From assembly GCF_018595685.2 (NCBI RefSeq), contig NZ_CP092334.1:3562001-3626000 (forward strand): a stretch of DNA of 64,000 nt, written 5' to 3'. The notes below the pieces were generated by a model that worked only from the letters and a program-made list of their open reading frames with translations, made no database searches and was not told the DNA's origin. Positions 1 to 7,761 of the stretch are shown here, in pieces (the stretch's first letter is position 1; every line of letters starts with the position of its first letter). Both the position numbers and the translations under genes were made by a program. Source of the stretch: Flavihumibacter rivuli. GTDB taxonomy: Bacteria > Bacteroidota > Bacteroidia > Chitinophagales > Chitinophagaceae.

Positions 1-455
1 CGTTAAGGGATTGGTGCCGGGGCGGTCCCCGTGTTACTCTGGTTGATGATTTATTCTAATGTTAATTATATTTCTGAATGCTGAGCCCTTGATCGAAAGC
101 CCGCCATGGCATAAATACCCATGTTATATGCCGCAGCCTCCCGAAATGTCTCAGGATAATAATTGCTGGCATGGCTTCGCCTGCTCAGTCCCAAGGGATG
201 GAGCATTAAGGTGACTCTAATTTAATCAGGGCTTTGGTTTGGTGCAAGGATTGAATACTTCTATTTTACCCTCATCACTATTTTCCGTGAAAACACGGGA
301 GTGGTTTTGGGTAGGTGGTTGTGTGAAGCAGGAATGGTATAGTGGAGGGCAAGGAAGTGCTGAGTATGGTATGCCTTTTTTATCGTCCATCTTTCCGATT
401 GAATAGACCCAAGATCGCTGTCCTATTGTAATGAAATATGGTACCGGATCACCAC
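1..455. other. Gene-free stretch at window start
   Basis: No convincing coding region is visible. A short hairpin (CGGGG / CCCCG around 17-35) and an unremarkable minus-strand open frame of under 50 codons between about 70 and 210 are present, neither of which I recognise. The stretch lies downstream of the minus-strand gene that ends at 456. Confidence 0.4.
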
Positions 456-1514
456 CTATTTGATGGGCATGAGCTTTTCTGCCTTATCCACTTCTTCCTT
501 CAGCCATTTGGGGGAATGCAGTCGGTATCCGAGGAAGAGCTGTACTGAACTCCTGGCATTCTCCGTGATCACCGTGGTGTTCTGCTGTTTAAAGGAAGCG
601 GCCGATAACCTGCCATACAGGCCGGCAAATAACCTCCTGCCATTGTAGCCTATCCCGGCCCTACCATCCAGCCGGAAGATGAAATTGTCCTGGGCCGATT
701 GTTGGGAGTCCTCATCATAGAATCGGGTGGTGAGCCAGGTATGCACATAACCTATGCCCGGCGTGAGGCCGGCCGCCAGGTAAAACTTTTCCTTTAGCAC
801 AAAACTGTGGTAATACCCTGCCCCCAATACCAATTCCAGGTTTTGGGCCCTCTGTGAGGAACCACCTGGACCCAATTCTACCTTGTTATCGGTTATATAG
901 TACCGGTAGAGCAGCTGGGGGATAAAGCTCCCGGCACTCTGGGTTTGCCTTTCGGTTTGCGTGGCCAACGCATTGATGGAAAAGTCCGGATTGAACTTGT
1001 AGGCCGTGATGCCCTGGAAGTTCTTATACACCAGCTCGGGGGCTTGTAAATAGGGATCCCCTTCCTGCCAGCCGGGATCAAAGTCCTTCGTGTTCTCCAG
1101 GTAATAGCCCTGGGTCCGGGAATAGGAGAACTCCTGCAACCACCGCTTGAAATTCATGTTCAGGCCAAAGCTTTTGCCCTTGGTCTTCCCCCGGATGGCG
1201 TCATCATCATTGCCCGGCAGGAACTTGGCGATGAACCCATAACTGAAGGATAGCCAGCGATAGTTGACACTCAGTCGGGTTACGCTGTTGGCATTCGGAC
1301 TCAGGTTAATATCCTGTTGGTTCGACTTGACCGCAAAGGTCTCGAGGTCGGTGTTCTGGGATAGCTTCAGGATGATGTAATGGCTCATGTATTCGATCTT
1401 GCCCAACCTGTGGGATCGGCTAGCCGTATCCGTTACAGCAGGCTGCGCAAGGGTACACAGGCTCACCAGGCTTATGGCCAGGCAAAGGGAGATGGTTAAA
1501 GCAGGACGGGGCAT
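456..1514 (-). CDS. DUF4421 family outer-membrane-type protein
   Basis: A 352-residue protein with an N-terminal signal peptide (hydrophobic stretch at about residues 6-22, ending near LAQPA). The rest is rich in alternating aromatic and polar strands, for example around YRWLSFSYGF, FSYSRTQGYY and LYRYYITD, and ends in a strand near QLFLGYRLH, as expected of an outer-membrane beta-barrel. The pattern matches DUF4421, a Bacteroidota family of unknown function; that assignment is from recall of the family, not a search. It is a single gene, divergent from the GNAT gene at 1680, with about 165 bases between the starts. Confidence 0.7.
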   Translation of the reverse strand: MPRPALTISLCLAISLVSLCTLAQPAVTDTASRSHRLGKIEYMSHYIILKLSQNTDLETFAVKSNQQDINLSPNANSVTRLSVNYRWLSFSYGFIAKFLPGNDDDAIRGKTKGKSFGLNMNFKRWLQEFSYSRTQGYYLENTKDFDPGWQEGDPYLQAPELVYKNFQGITAYKFNPDFSINALATQTERQTQSAGSFIPQLLYRYYITDNKVELGPGGSSQRAQNLELVLGAGYYHSFVLKEKFYLAAGLTPGIGYVHTWLTTRFYDEDSQQSAQDNFIFRLDGRAGIGYNGRRLFAGLYGRLSAASFKQQNTTVITENARSSVQLFLGYRLHSPKWLKEEVDKAEKLMPIK

Positions 1515-1679
1515 GGTCCGATGATGTATTACGAATCTACTTCATATCTTCAAGTAATCGTGGTTCAGGAAGGACTTTTATGGCTCCGGAGTGGAAGCCT
1601 GCTACCAACTGGTAGCCATTTAGCTTTTACCCGATTCTGGCAGAATTGGTTAATTTGGCCTGCTCAATACCATTGCCAC

Positions 1680-2210
1680 ATGCCTTTTGATTTGCAACCC
1701 GTTCTGGAGAATGAATTCCTGCGTTTGGTCCCCTTGAAGGAAACTGATTTCGAGGCCCTCTATGCGGTGGCCTCCGATCCCCTGCTCTGGGAGCAACACC
1801 CCAATCCCGATCGCTGGCAGGAACCGGTGTTCAGGGGCTATTTCAAAGGCGCCATGGAATCGGGCGGGGCCTTGCTGGTACTGGACCGCCAAACAAATGC
1901 CGTCATTGGCTGCAGCCGCTTTTATGACCTCGATGAAACCAATGGTACGGTGTTGATCGGGTATACCTTTATCGGTCGCGACTGGTGGGGAAAGCAATAC
2001 AACAAACAGCTGAAACACTTGATGCTGGAACATGCCTTCCGTTATGTTGACCGTGTGCTCTTCCATATCGGGGTCAATAATTTCCGGTCGCAGAAATCCA
2101 TCGAGAAGATCGGGGCCAGACAAATCGATAGGATCGAAGTGGCCTATTACAACGAACCCTCGCGGACCAACTTCGTGTATGAGATCAGGAAGCAGGACTT
2201 CCTGCCTTAA
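1680..2210 (+). CDS. GNAT family N-acetyltransferase
   Basis: A 176-residue cytoplasmic acetyltransferase of the RimJ/RimL-like (Acetyltransf_3) type, which transfers an acetyl group from acetyl-CoA to an amine. It opens with LENEFLRLVPLKETDF, the usual first strand and helix of this group. The acetyl-CoA-binding loop is the variant RDWWGK at residues 100-105, and the C-terminal part has the typical NFRSQKSIEKIGA helix. The frame is open upstream to 1521, but that extension is unlike the family, so I take the ATG at 1680. Its stop overlaps the stop of the convergent helicase gene by a few bases. The substrate cannot be read from the sequence. Confidence 0.85.
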   Translation: MPFDLQPVLENEFLRLVPLKETDFEALYAVASDPLLWEQHPNPDRWQEPVFRGYFKGAMESGGALLVLDRQTNAVIGCSRFYDLDETNGTVLIGYTFIGRDWWGKQYNKQLKHLMLEHAFRYVDRVLFHIGVNNFRSQKSIEKIGARQIDRIEVAYYNEPSRTNFVYEIRKQDFLP

Positions 2211-4108
2211 TCGATCATGAATTCCCAGGCACTCTTGTAGCCTTCCTCTTCCTGCGCATAGGCGATCAGGTCTGCATAGAAGGGGAACCCCGATAAGGTG
2301 GCACTGTCGCCGATCATCACCAGCCTTTTGCGGGCCCTGGTCATGGCCACATTCATCCGCCGCACTTCCGAGAGGAAGCCGATGGTGCTTTCGGCATTGC
2401 TCCTGGTAAGGCTGATAAAAATGATATCCCTTTCCTGGCCCTGGAAACTATCGATGGTATTCACCGTGATATTGGGGGCAGGACTGATCAGCTCTTTCAA
2501 CAATTCCACCTGGTGGCGATAGGGAGAGATCACGCCGATGGTGGGTAGGGCTTCCTGGTCAAATTGATCATGTAGTTGTTCCTGCAGTCGCGCTACCTGT
2601 TTGTTGGTGAACTGGGCTTCTTCCGGATTGGCTATGCCATTGCCTTCCCTGCTTTCTTCAAAGCCACAACCCGCGGTATCAATGAACAATAAGGGCGCAT
2701 CCCCGTCTGCCAATTGCCAGTTGGCCACGGAGGGATCTGCATGCAGTTTCCCAGCGTAGAACTCGCGCGAAGGGAAGGCGGCGATCTTTTCGTTCATGCG
2801 GTATTGCGTATCCAGCATTGTTACGGCTTCCGGGTAAAGCTTCACGGCTTTCTCCATCAGGGTTTCGGCTAGACCGCCCCTGGCCGCTTCTTCTGAACGG
2901 ATGGTGGGCGGTAGTTGGCAATGGTCACCTGCCATCACCAGTCGTTGGGCCTTCAGGATGGGAATCCAGCAGGCAGGCTCCAAGGCCTGTGCAGCCTCAT
3001 CTATAACAACGGTTTGGTATTTCAGGTGACGGATCGAATAATGCGCGGCCCCTACCAGTGTGGCCGTAATCACTTCTGCCTTCCCGATGATGGCATCGGT
3101 AATGTATTTTTCTGTCTGTTCGATCTCCTGCCTCAGCTTCCGTGCTTCTGCAAACAAGGCTTTGCGCTGTTCCCTTTCGGCCGCACCGAAACTTCGTTTA
3201 TACCTGTGCGCGAGGTCAACATATTCGGCCGACTGCTTTTTCAGTCTTTTGATCTCCTTGCTCGAAGGATGCTGTGTGATCCGGTGGTCGAGGGTGAGGG
3301 CTTCCTGCTTCTCGTTCACCCTGGCCGGGTTGCCTACCCTGACTACATTCAATCCCTCCCTGTCGAGCCGCTCACTCAACAGGTCAACGGCAGCATTGCT
3401 GGGAGCGCATACCAGTACCGGTCCGCCCTTCTGCCTGACCAATAGTTTGATGGCCTGCACCAGCGTGGTCGTCTTACCTGTGCCGGGAGGGCCATGCACG
3501 ATGGCCAGTTCCTGCGCGGAAAGGATCTTCCGGATGGCATCCAGTTGTGATGGATTCAAGTCCCTGGCGGCATTCAGCAAGCCCCGCTCTTCTTCCCGCA
3601 ACTCATGGAAGGTAGGTTGGGCTGTACCGGTCAGGATGCGGATCAGTTTGCCGGTATCGGATTTTTCAGCAAGGGAGGGCGCGTGCTTCAGGGCCAGCTC
3701 CATTTCGGTATAGCTGTTCTCATCGAAGACCACATCCACTCCCAGTTTGCCATCGCGGCTCCAGTCGGGCAGGTCATCCACCCTGAGTGCGATCTTCATC
3801 CGGTTGCCGCTGGTATGGGTCAGGGTTCCTTCCAAGCGGTTGTTGCGGCTATCATGCTGGGAGAACAATGCCACGGTCATGCCAAACCGAAATTGGTGCA
3901 GGATCTCCTGGTTGGTAGTGCGTTCCACTTCAATGGTGAGGTAATCGCCCTTGCCGATCTCCGATTCGCGGATGGCGATGGGGTACCAGCACATGCCATT
4001 CTCCCTTCTTTCCGTAACGGGCATGTTCAGGGTAATGGCTTCATAGGAACGTTTGTCTTCTTCCTTTTCCTTGTTCAATAACTGTTGCAGCCGGGCGAAA
4101 TATTCCAT
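2207..4108 (-). CDS. Upf1/IGHMBP2-like superfamily 1 helicase (AAA domain)
   Basis: A 633-residue SF1 DNA/RNA helicase. An N-terminal beta-barrel-like region (about 60-150) precedes the first RecA domain, with Walker A GPPGTGKTTT near residue 208, motif II DEAAQA near 370 and motif III GDHCQLPPT. The second RecA domain carries TQYRMNE (motif IV), the TIDSFQGQERD motif and the MTRARKRLVMIGD motif VI. The order and spelling fit the Upf1/IGHMBP2 bacterial branch. An upstream ATG at 4159 would add 17 residues; I prefer the ATG at 4108 because the family begins there. The role is probably nucleic-acid repair or RNA handling, with no operon partner to narrow it. Confidence 0.9.
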   Translation of the reverse strand: MEYFARLQQLLNKEKEEDKRSYEAITLNMPVTERRENGMCWYPIAIRESEIGKGDYLTIEVERTTNQEILHQFRFGMTVALFSQHDSRNNRLEGTLTHTSGNRMKIALRVDDLPDWSRDGKLGVDVVFDENSYTEMELALKHAPSLAEKSDTGKLIRILTGTAQPTFHELREEERGLLNAARDLNPSQLDAIRKILSAQELAIVHGPPGTGKTTTLVQAIKLLVRQKGGPVLVCAPSNAAVDLLSERLDREGLNVVRVGNPARVNEKQEALTLDHRITQHPSSKEIKRLKKQSAEYVDLAHRYKRSFGAAEREQRKALFAEARKLRQEIEQTEKYITDAIIGKAEVITATLVGAAHYSIRHLKYQTVVIDEAAQALEPACWIPILKAQRLVMAGDHCQLPPTIRSEEAARGGLAETLMEKAVKLYPEAVTMLDTQYRMNEKIAAFPSREFYAGKLHADPSVANWQLADGDAPLLFIDTAGCGFEESREGNGIANPEEAQFTNKQVARLQEQLHDQFDQEALPTIGVISPYRHQVELLKELISPAPNITVNTIDSFQGQERDIIFISLTRSNAESTIGFLSEVRRMNVAMTRARKRLVMIGDSATLSGFPFYADLIAYAQEEEGYKSAWEFMID

Positions 4109-4254
4109 GCCGCAAAAGTAACCAGCTAATGCTTGTCCGGACAGGGAATTGTCCTGCATCCTGGGAATGAGTCAGGCTGGAAGCCTTCATATATGATAAA
4201 AATATTTTATAGAACCTGCCCGGTTTCGTAGCTTAATACGGTAAAACAACCACC

Positions 4255-4680
4255 ATGAAACCTTTTGCCCGCCTCCTGCTTTGTATTTGTTTGCTCCTGG
4301 GTTTGGGAAGGACTGTCCTGGCGCAGTCCGATACTGACCGACAGGTCAATGTTATCCGGTTTGAGCCGGGAAAGTCGGCCATAACCCTTTCCGGCAGCAT
4401 CAAGGGATACCAGTATATCGATTATACGCTCAAGGCGGAGAAGGGCCAGCAATTGACGGTTTCCATGGTGACCAAACATACCAGCACGTATTACAATATC
4501 CTGCCGCCCGGTTCGCAGGATGTGGCGATCTATAATGCGTCCATCAATGGGTTGCAGTATTCAGGGGAGCTTACGGAATCCGGCGAATACACCATCAGGG
4601 TCTATATGATGCGGAGTGCGGCCCGGCGCAAGGAGAAGGCCAGTTTTACCTTACAGGTTGGAGTGGAGCCGAAGCCATAA
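4255..4680 (+). CDS. Small secreted protein of unknown function
   Basis: A 141-residue protein with a clear signal peptide (MKPFARLLLC through VLAQ, cleavage about residue 24). The mature part is a single beta-sandwich-like domain of about 115 residues, with GYQYIDYTLKAEKGQQLTVS and ESGEYTIRVYMMR. This resembles the PPC-type (pre-peptidase C-terminal) fold often found in periplasmic proteins, here standing alone. It is likely periplasmic. It has no operon partner and is followed by an 830-base repeat-rich region. Function unknown. Confidence 0.75.
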   Translation: MKPFARLLLCICLLLGLGRTVLAQSDTDRQVNVIRFEPGKSAITLSGSIKGYQYIDYTLKAEKGQQLTVSMVTKHTSTYYNILPPGSQDVAIYNASINGLQYSGELTESGEYTIRVYMMRSAARRKEKASFTLQVGVEPKP

Positions 4681-4689
4681 GGAAAGAAG

Positions 4690-4828
4690 GTGTGAAGACC
4701 CTCTCCGCTTCGCTACGAGGGAAGGTGTGGAGATGTGGAGACCCCCTTCGCTTCGCTACGAGGGAAGGTGTGGAGATGTGGAGACCCCCTTCGCTTCGCT
4801 ACGAGGGCAGGTGTGGAGATGTGGAAAT
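4690..4828. repeat. 43-bp tandem repeat, about three units
   Basis: Three successive units contain CTTCGCTACGAGG followed by a GTGTGGAGATGTGGAGACCCC-like stretch. The anchor CGCTACGAG recurs at 4711, 4754 and 4797, a 43-base period. The region starts ten bases after a stop codon and leads into the longer hairpin repeats. I see no coding potential in it. Confidence 0.85.
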
Positions 4829-4899
4829 GTGGATTATTCTCTAACCTCAGCGGGCGCGGCCGGAGGGGACCCCGATGCTCTTCCACCCTACTATTCATC

Positions 4900-5117
4900 T
4901 AACCTCAGCAGGGTCTCCCGCAGGGGACCCTGATGAATAGTAGGTTGAAAATTCATCGGTGACTCTTTAAGAATACCAGTATGGGGTTGAAAGATTTAAC
5001 ACCTCCCGTCGCCCCCGTTGTGTTTGATGACCAACGGGTTGTTGGAAGATGAGCTTAGCTGTTAGAAATATTTCGTCTTTTATACATCGGGGTCCCCTTC
5101 GGGAGACCCCGCTGGGG
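4900..5117 (+). repeat. Dispersed hairpin element, copy 1
   Basis: First copy of a ~220-base element. It begins with a strong hairpin (CAGGGTCTCC, loop CGCA, GGGGACCCTG at about 4909-4932), has a core with a second stem (CCGTTG / CAACGG near 5016-5037), and ends with a third hairpin (GGGGTCCCC, loop TTCG, GGAGACCCC near 5089-5110). Copy 2 at 5161-5385 is nearly identical, and an inverted copy lies at 36931-37157. No coding sequence is evident. Confidence 0.9.
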
Positions 5118-5160
5118 TTAAAAGGGCAGGTGTGGAGATGTGAAGTTGTGGGTTATTCTC

Positions 5161-5385
5161 TAACCTCATCAGGGTCTCCCGCAGGGGACCCTGATGAATA
5201 GTAGGTTGAAAATTCATCGGTGACGCTTTAAGAATACCAGTATGGGATTGAAAGATTTAACACCTCCCGTCGCCCCCGTTGTGTTTGATGACCAACGGGT
5301 AGTTGAAAGATTAGCTTAACTGTTGGATGCATTAATATTTCGCCTTTTATACATCGGGGTCCCCTTCGGGAGACCCCGCTGGGGG
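5161..5385 (+). repeat. Dispersed hairpin element, copy 2
   Basis: Direct copy of the element at 4900-5117, about 261 bases further on. It has the same three hairpins and only scattered substitutions, plus a few inserted bases in the core just before the TTTATACATC stretch. Together the two copies fill most of the gap between the convergent genes ending at 4680 and 5510. Confidence 0.9.
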
Positions 5386-5400
5386 TATAAAGTTAGTGAA

Positions 5401-5441
5401 AAGATGTGGGTACACGGTAGCCCTTTCAGGAGACCCTGATG
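5401..5441 (+). repeat. 40-base repeat module (GATGTGGGTACACGGTAG type)
   Basis: A short module, AAGATGTGGGTACACGGTAG then CCCTTTCAGGAGACCCTGATG. Related copies occur near 36885-36923, 37161-37203 and 37207-37248, always next to the longer hairpin element. Confidence 0.75.
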
Positions 5442-5509
5442 GGGTTAAAATGATAGTCGAAGAGCGCACCAATGAACACCAAGCTGCAACTTTCCATCCA
5501 GTCGCAGGA

Positions 5510-6292
5510 TCAGAACGGCATACCGAAGCCTTCCTTCAGCAACCTGAAATATTCCTTCTTATTGAAACTGTATTGGTAGGGGGCCTTGTGTGCCGCGCCG
5601 GTAAAGAGCTTTTCCTTTTTTTCCAGGATGCCCAGCGAGAGCATTTTGCGGTTGAAATTGGAGCGGTCGAGCTTGCGCTGCAGGATGGTCTCGTAAATGG
5701 CCTGCAGGCTCTTCATCGTAAAGGTGGAAGGAAGGAGGCTGTAGCCGATAGGCTTGTAATGCAGGTGCTGGCGCAATGCCACAAGGGCCTGCTCCACGAT
5801 CTCCTTATGGTCGAAGATCATGGTCGGAAGGGCGTTCAGGTCGAACCAGGCACAGGACACAGAGAAAGTATCAGGTGTGGGTTTTACCTTTTCAAATTCT
5901 ACCAGTGCATAATAGCCGATCGTTACATACCGCTGGTTGAACCAGTCGCCGTCCTTAAAGGTGATGTCCAGCGATTTCATGGCACTGCGCATCACCGATT
6001 CCTTCGTGCGGCGGGTTTCGCCAAAGACGCTGAACTGCTGCAGGTAAACATTCTTCAGACCGCTGCGGTCCTGCAATACCCGCTTGGCGGCATCATCCAC
6101 CGATTCGTCCTTGCGGATATAGCCTCCGGGCAGCATCCAGTCCTTCCGGTTCCTGCACTCCAGCAGCAATACCTTCAGCTGGTCGGCATGAAAACCAAAG
6201 ATCACATTGTCCACGGACAAGCCCGGCAGGTAGGCTTCCGTTGCTACGGGTTGAATGGCTTCCTCGGTAGTATGGGCAATTCCCTTCTTCAT
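5510..6292 (-). CDS. Nudix-domain transcriptional regulator (NrtR/AraR-like)
   Basis: A 260-residue protein with an N-terminal Nudix domain (about 20-160) and a C-terminal winged-helix domain (about 175-245, with ETILQRKLDRSNFNRKMLSLG). The Nudix box, starting GGYIRKDES, keeps the first glycine and glutamate but reads RVLQDRSGL where active hydrolases have REUxEExGU, so the metal-binding glutamates are lost. That loss, with the helix-turn-helix tail, fits the NrtR family, whose Bacteroidota members such as AraR regulate sugar use by sensing metabolites. No operator or target gene is obvious nearby. It is convergent with the repeat region downstream. Confidence 0.85.
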   Translation of the reverse strand: MKKGIAHTTEEAIQPVATEAYLPGLSVDNVIFGFHADQLKVLLLECRNRKDWMLPGGYIRKDESVDDAAKRVLQDRSGLKNVYLQQFSVFGETRRTKESVMRSAMKSLDITFKDGDWFNQRYVTIGYYALVEFEKVKPTPDTFSVSCAWFDLNALPTMIFDHKEIVEQALVALRQHLHYKPIGYSLLPSTFTMKSLQAIYETILQRKLDRSNFNRKMLSLGILEKKEKLFTGAAHKAPYQYSFNKKEYFRLLKEGFGMPF

Positions 6293-6514
6293 GGGTCGAA
6301 GAAAGTGATTTTTGGAGAGTAAGGAAAATAATTCCTCTTTAAAAGTCCGCCTGGCCTAACGAAGCGTAGTCGGGTTCAGATAGGGTGGGAAGGCGGCATG
6401 GTGATAGAGGATAGGTGAGCCATCCAGGACTTTCCCCGCAAGGAAGTGGATGAATGGACTGAACACAGTTCGTACAGATTAAGTAGATTGGTCAATAAAT
6501 TACTTGACCCCAAC

Positions 6515-7663
6515 ATGAAAGCAAGCTTATTCAAAGGATTGGTACTGCTAGTTCTTTCCTTACCCATCGCCATTTCTTCCATCGCCCAGAAAGACCGGGC
6601 GGATTCGGCCTTGCAGGCCATCCTCCGGCAGCGCAAGGTAGCCGGTCTGTCCGTAGCGGTGGTCAGGCATAACCAGCTGGTCTATACGAATTCTGTTGGC
6701 TACAAGAACCTGGAGGCGCAAACACCCCTGACAGATGATTGTATTTTCCGGATCGCTTCCATCTCCAAATCCTTTTCCGCAACAGCCATCATGCAGCTGG
6801 TAGAGAAGGGCAGGCTTTCATTGGATGATGACCTCAGCAAACTGGTGGGATTCACGGTGCGTAACCCGAAGTATCCCGATGTGGTGATCACCCTTCGCCA
6901 TGCCTTGTCGCACCGTTCTTCCATCAACGACAGCCAGGGGTATTTTACACTCGATGCCATCAACCCCGCGAAGAACCCCAATTGGGCGAAGTGTTACAAT
7001 GACTATGCACCGGGCAATGGTTACCAGTACTGCAACCTGAACTTCAATATGGTGGGGACCATTATTGAAAAGTTCTCAGGGGAACGTTTCGACCAATATG
7101 TTAAGCATCATATCCTTGACCCACTTGGGTTATATGGCGGCTATTGTGTGGATTCCCTCGATGCTTCCCGATTTGCTACGATCTATGAGTACAGGGTCGA
7201 TTCGGCAAGATTCATTCCCTCCCCCGGGGCCTATGCGCCCAGGCGGGAAGAGATCGCCAACTATGTGATGGGCTATAGTACCCCTGTCTTTTCACCTACA
7301 GGTGGAATGAAGATCTCTGCGCCGGATCTTGCCCGCTACATGATGATGCACATGAACTGGGGCAAGGGCAATGGGAAGCGGATCATGAAGAAGAAGAGCT
7401 CGGTCCTGATGCAAACACCGCTTTCTGCGGATGAAGAATATGGACTCGCCTTGCATAAGGCCAATAACCTGGTACCGGGCGTGGAATTGGTGGGCCATAC
7501 GGGTTCGGCCTATGGACTCTTCAGTGCCATGTTCTTTGACCCCAAAAAGAAGTCCGGGATCGTGGTGATCAGCAATGGCTGTGATCCCACATATGCGGAG
7601 GGCTATAATGCGGTGATCAGGGAGGCGGTAAATGCTTTGTATCAAAGCCTGTTAGCTGAATAA
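6515..7663 (+). CDS. Beta-lactamase-family serine hydrolase, secreted
   Basis: A 382-residue class C beta-lactamase/penicillin-binding-protein-fold hydrolase with a signal peptide (about residues 1-25, ending SSIAQ). The catalytic serine and lysine lie in S82-I-S-K85, the second motif is Y172-C-N174, and the third is H328-T-G330. This set is typical of the broad serine hydrolase/esterase/D-aminopeptidase group rather than true antibiotic-resistance enzymes. The frame is open upstream to 6446, but the signal peptide fixes the ATG at 6515. It is monocistronic, with a strong bidirectional terminator 64 bases after the stop. The natural substrate is unknown. Confidence 0.88.
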   Translation: MKASLFKGLVLLVLSLPIAISSIAQKDRADSALQAILRQRKVAGLSVAVVRHNQLVYTNSVGYKNLEAQTPLTDDCIFRIASISKSFSATAIMQLVEKGRLSLDDDLSKLVGFTVRNPKYPDVVITLRHALSHRSSINDSQGYFTLDAINPAKNPNWAKCYNDYAPGNGYQYCNLNFNMVGTIIEKFSGERFDQYVKHHILDPLGLYGGYCVDSLDASRFATIYEYRVDSARFIPSPGAYAPRREEIANYVMGYSTPVFSPTGGMKISAPDLARYMMMHMNWGKGNGKRIMKKKSSVLMQTPLSADEEYGLALHKANNLVPGVELVGHTGSAYGLFSAMFFDPKKKSGIVVISNGCDPTYAEGYNAVIREAVNALYQSLLAE

Positions 7664-7726
7664 GCTACCTGCCAGCATTTGGATCATCAAAAGCCATTGC
7701 AATAATGTATTGCGAGCAGTGAAGGA

Positions 7727-7760
7727 AAATATAAGGGGCTGAAACCAGCCCCTTATATTT
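7727..7760. terminator. Bidirectional intrinsic terminator
   Basis: A 15-base-pair perfect stem (AAATATAAGGGGCTG, loop AAAC, CAGCCCCTTATATTT) has T-runs on both outer sides. It separates the convergent serine hydrolase and glycoside hydrolase genes. Confidence 0.92.
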
Positions 7761-7761
7761 T

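Noticed and set aside
17..35. Hairpin at the window start as a further copy of the dispersed element
   Set aside because: The CGGGG / CCCCG stem is short, and neither its loop nor its flanks match the element at 4900 or 36931.
4690..5441. Possible CRISPR array
   Set aside because: The repeated units are adjacent or long elements without uniform short unique spacers, and no cas gene is present.
5396..6322. Long open frame of 308 codons on the plus strand
   Set aside because: It is antisense to the Nudix regulator, whose domains and motifs are clear. The antisense frame has no recognisable domain.
6515..7663. Beta-lactamase resistance gene
   Set aside because: The SxxK, YxN and HTG motifs are present, but the overall sequence fits the general serine hydrolase group, and nothing indicates antibiotic resistance.
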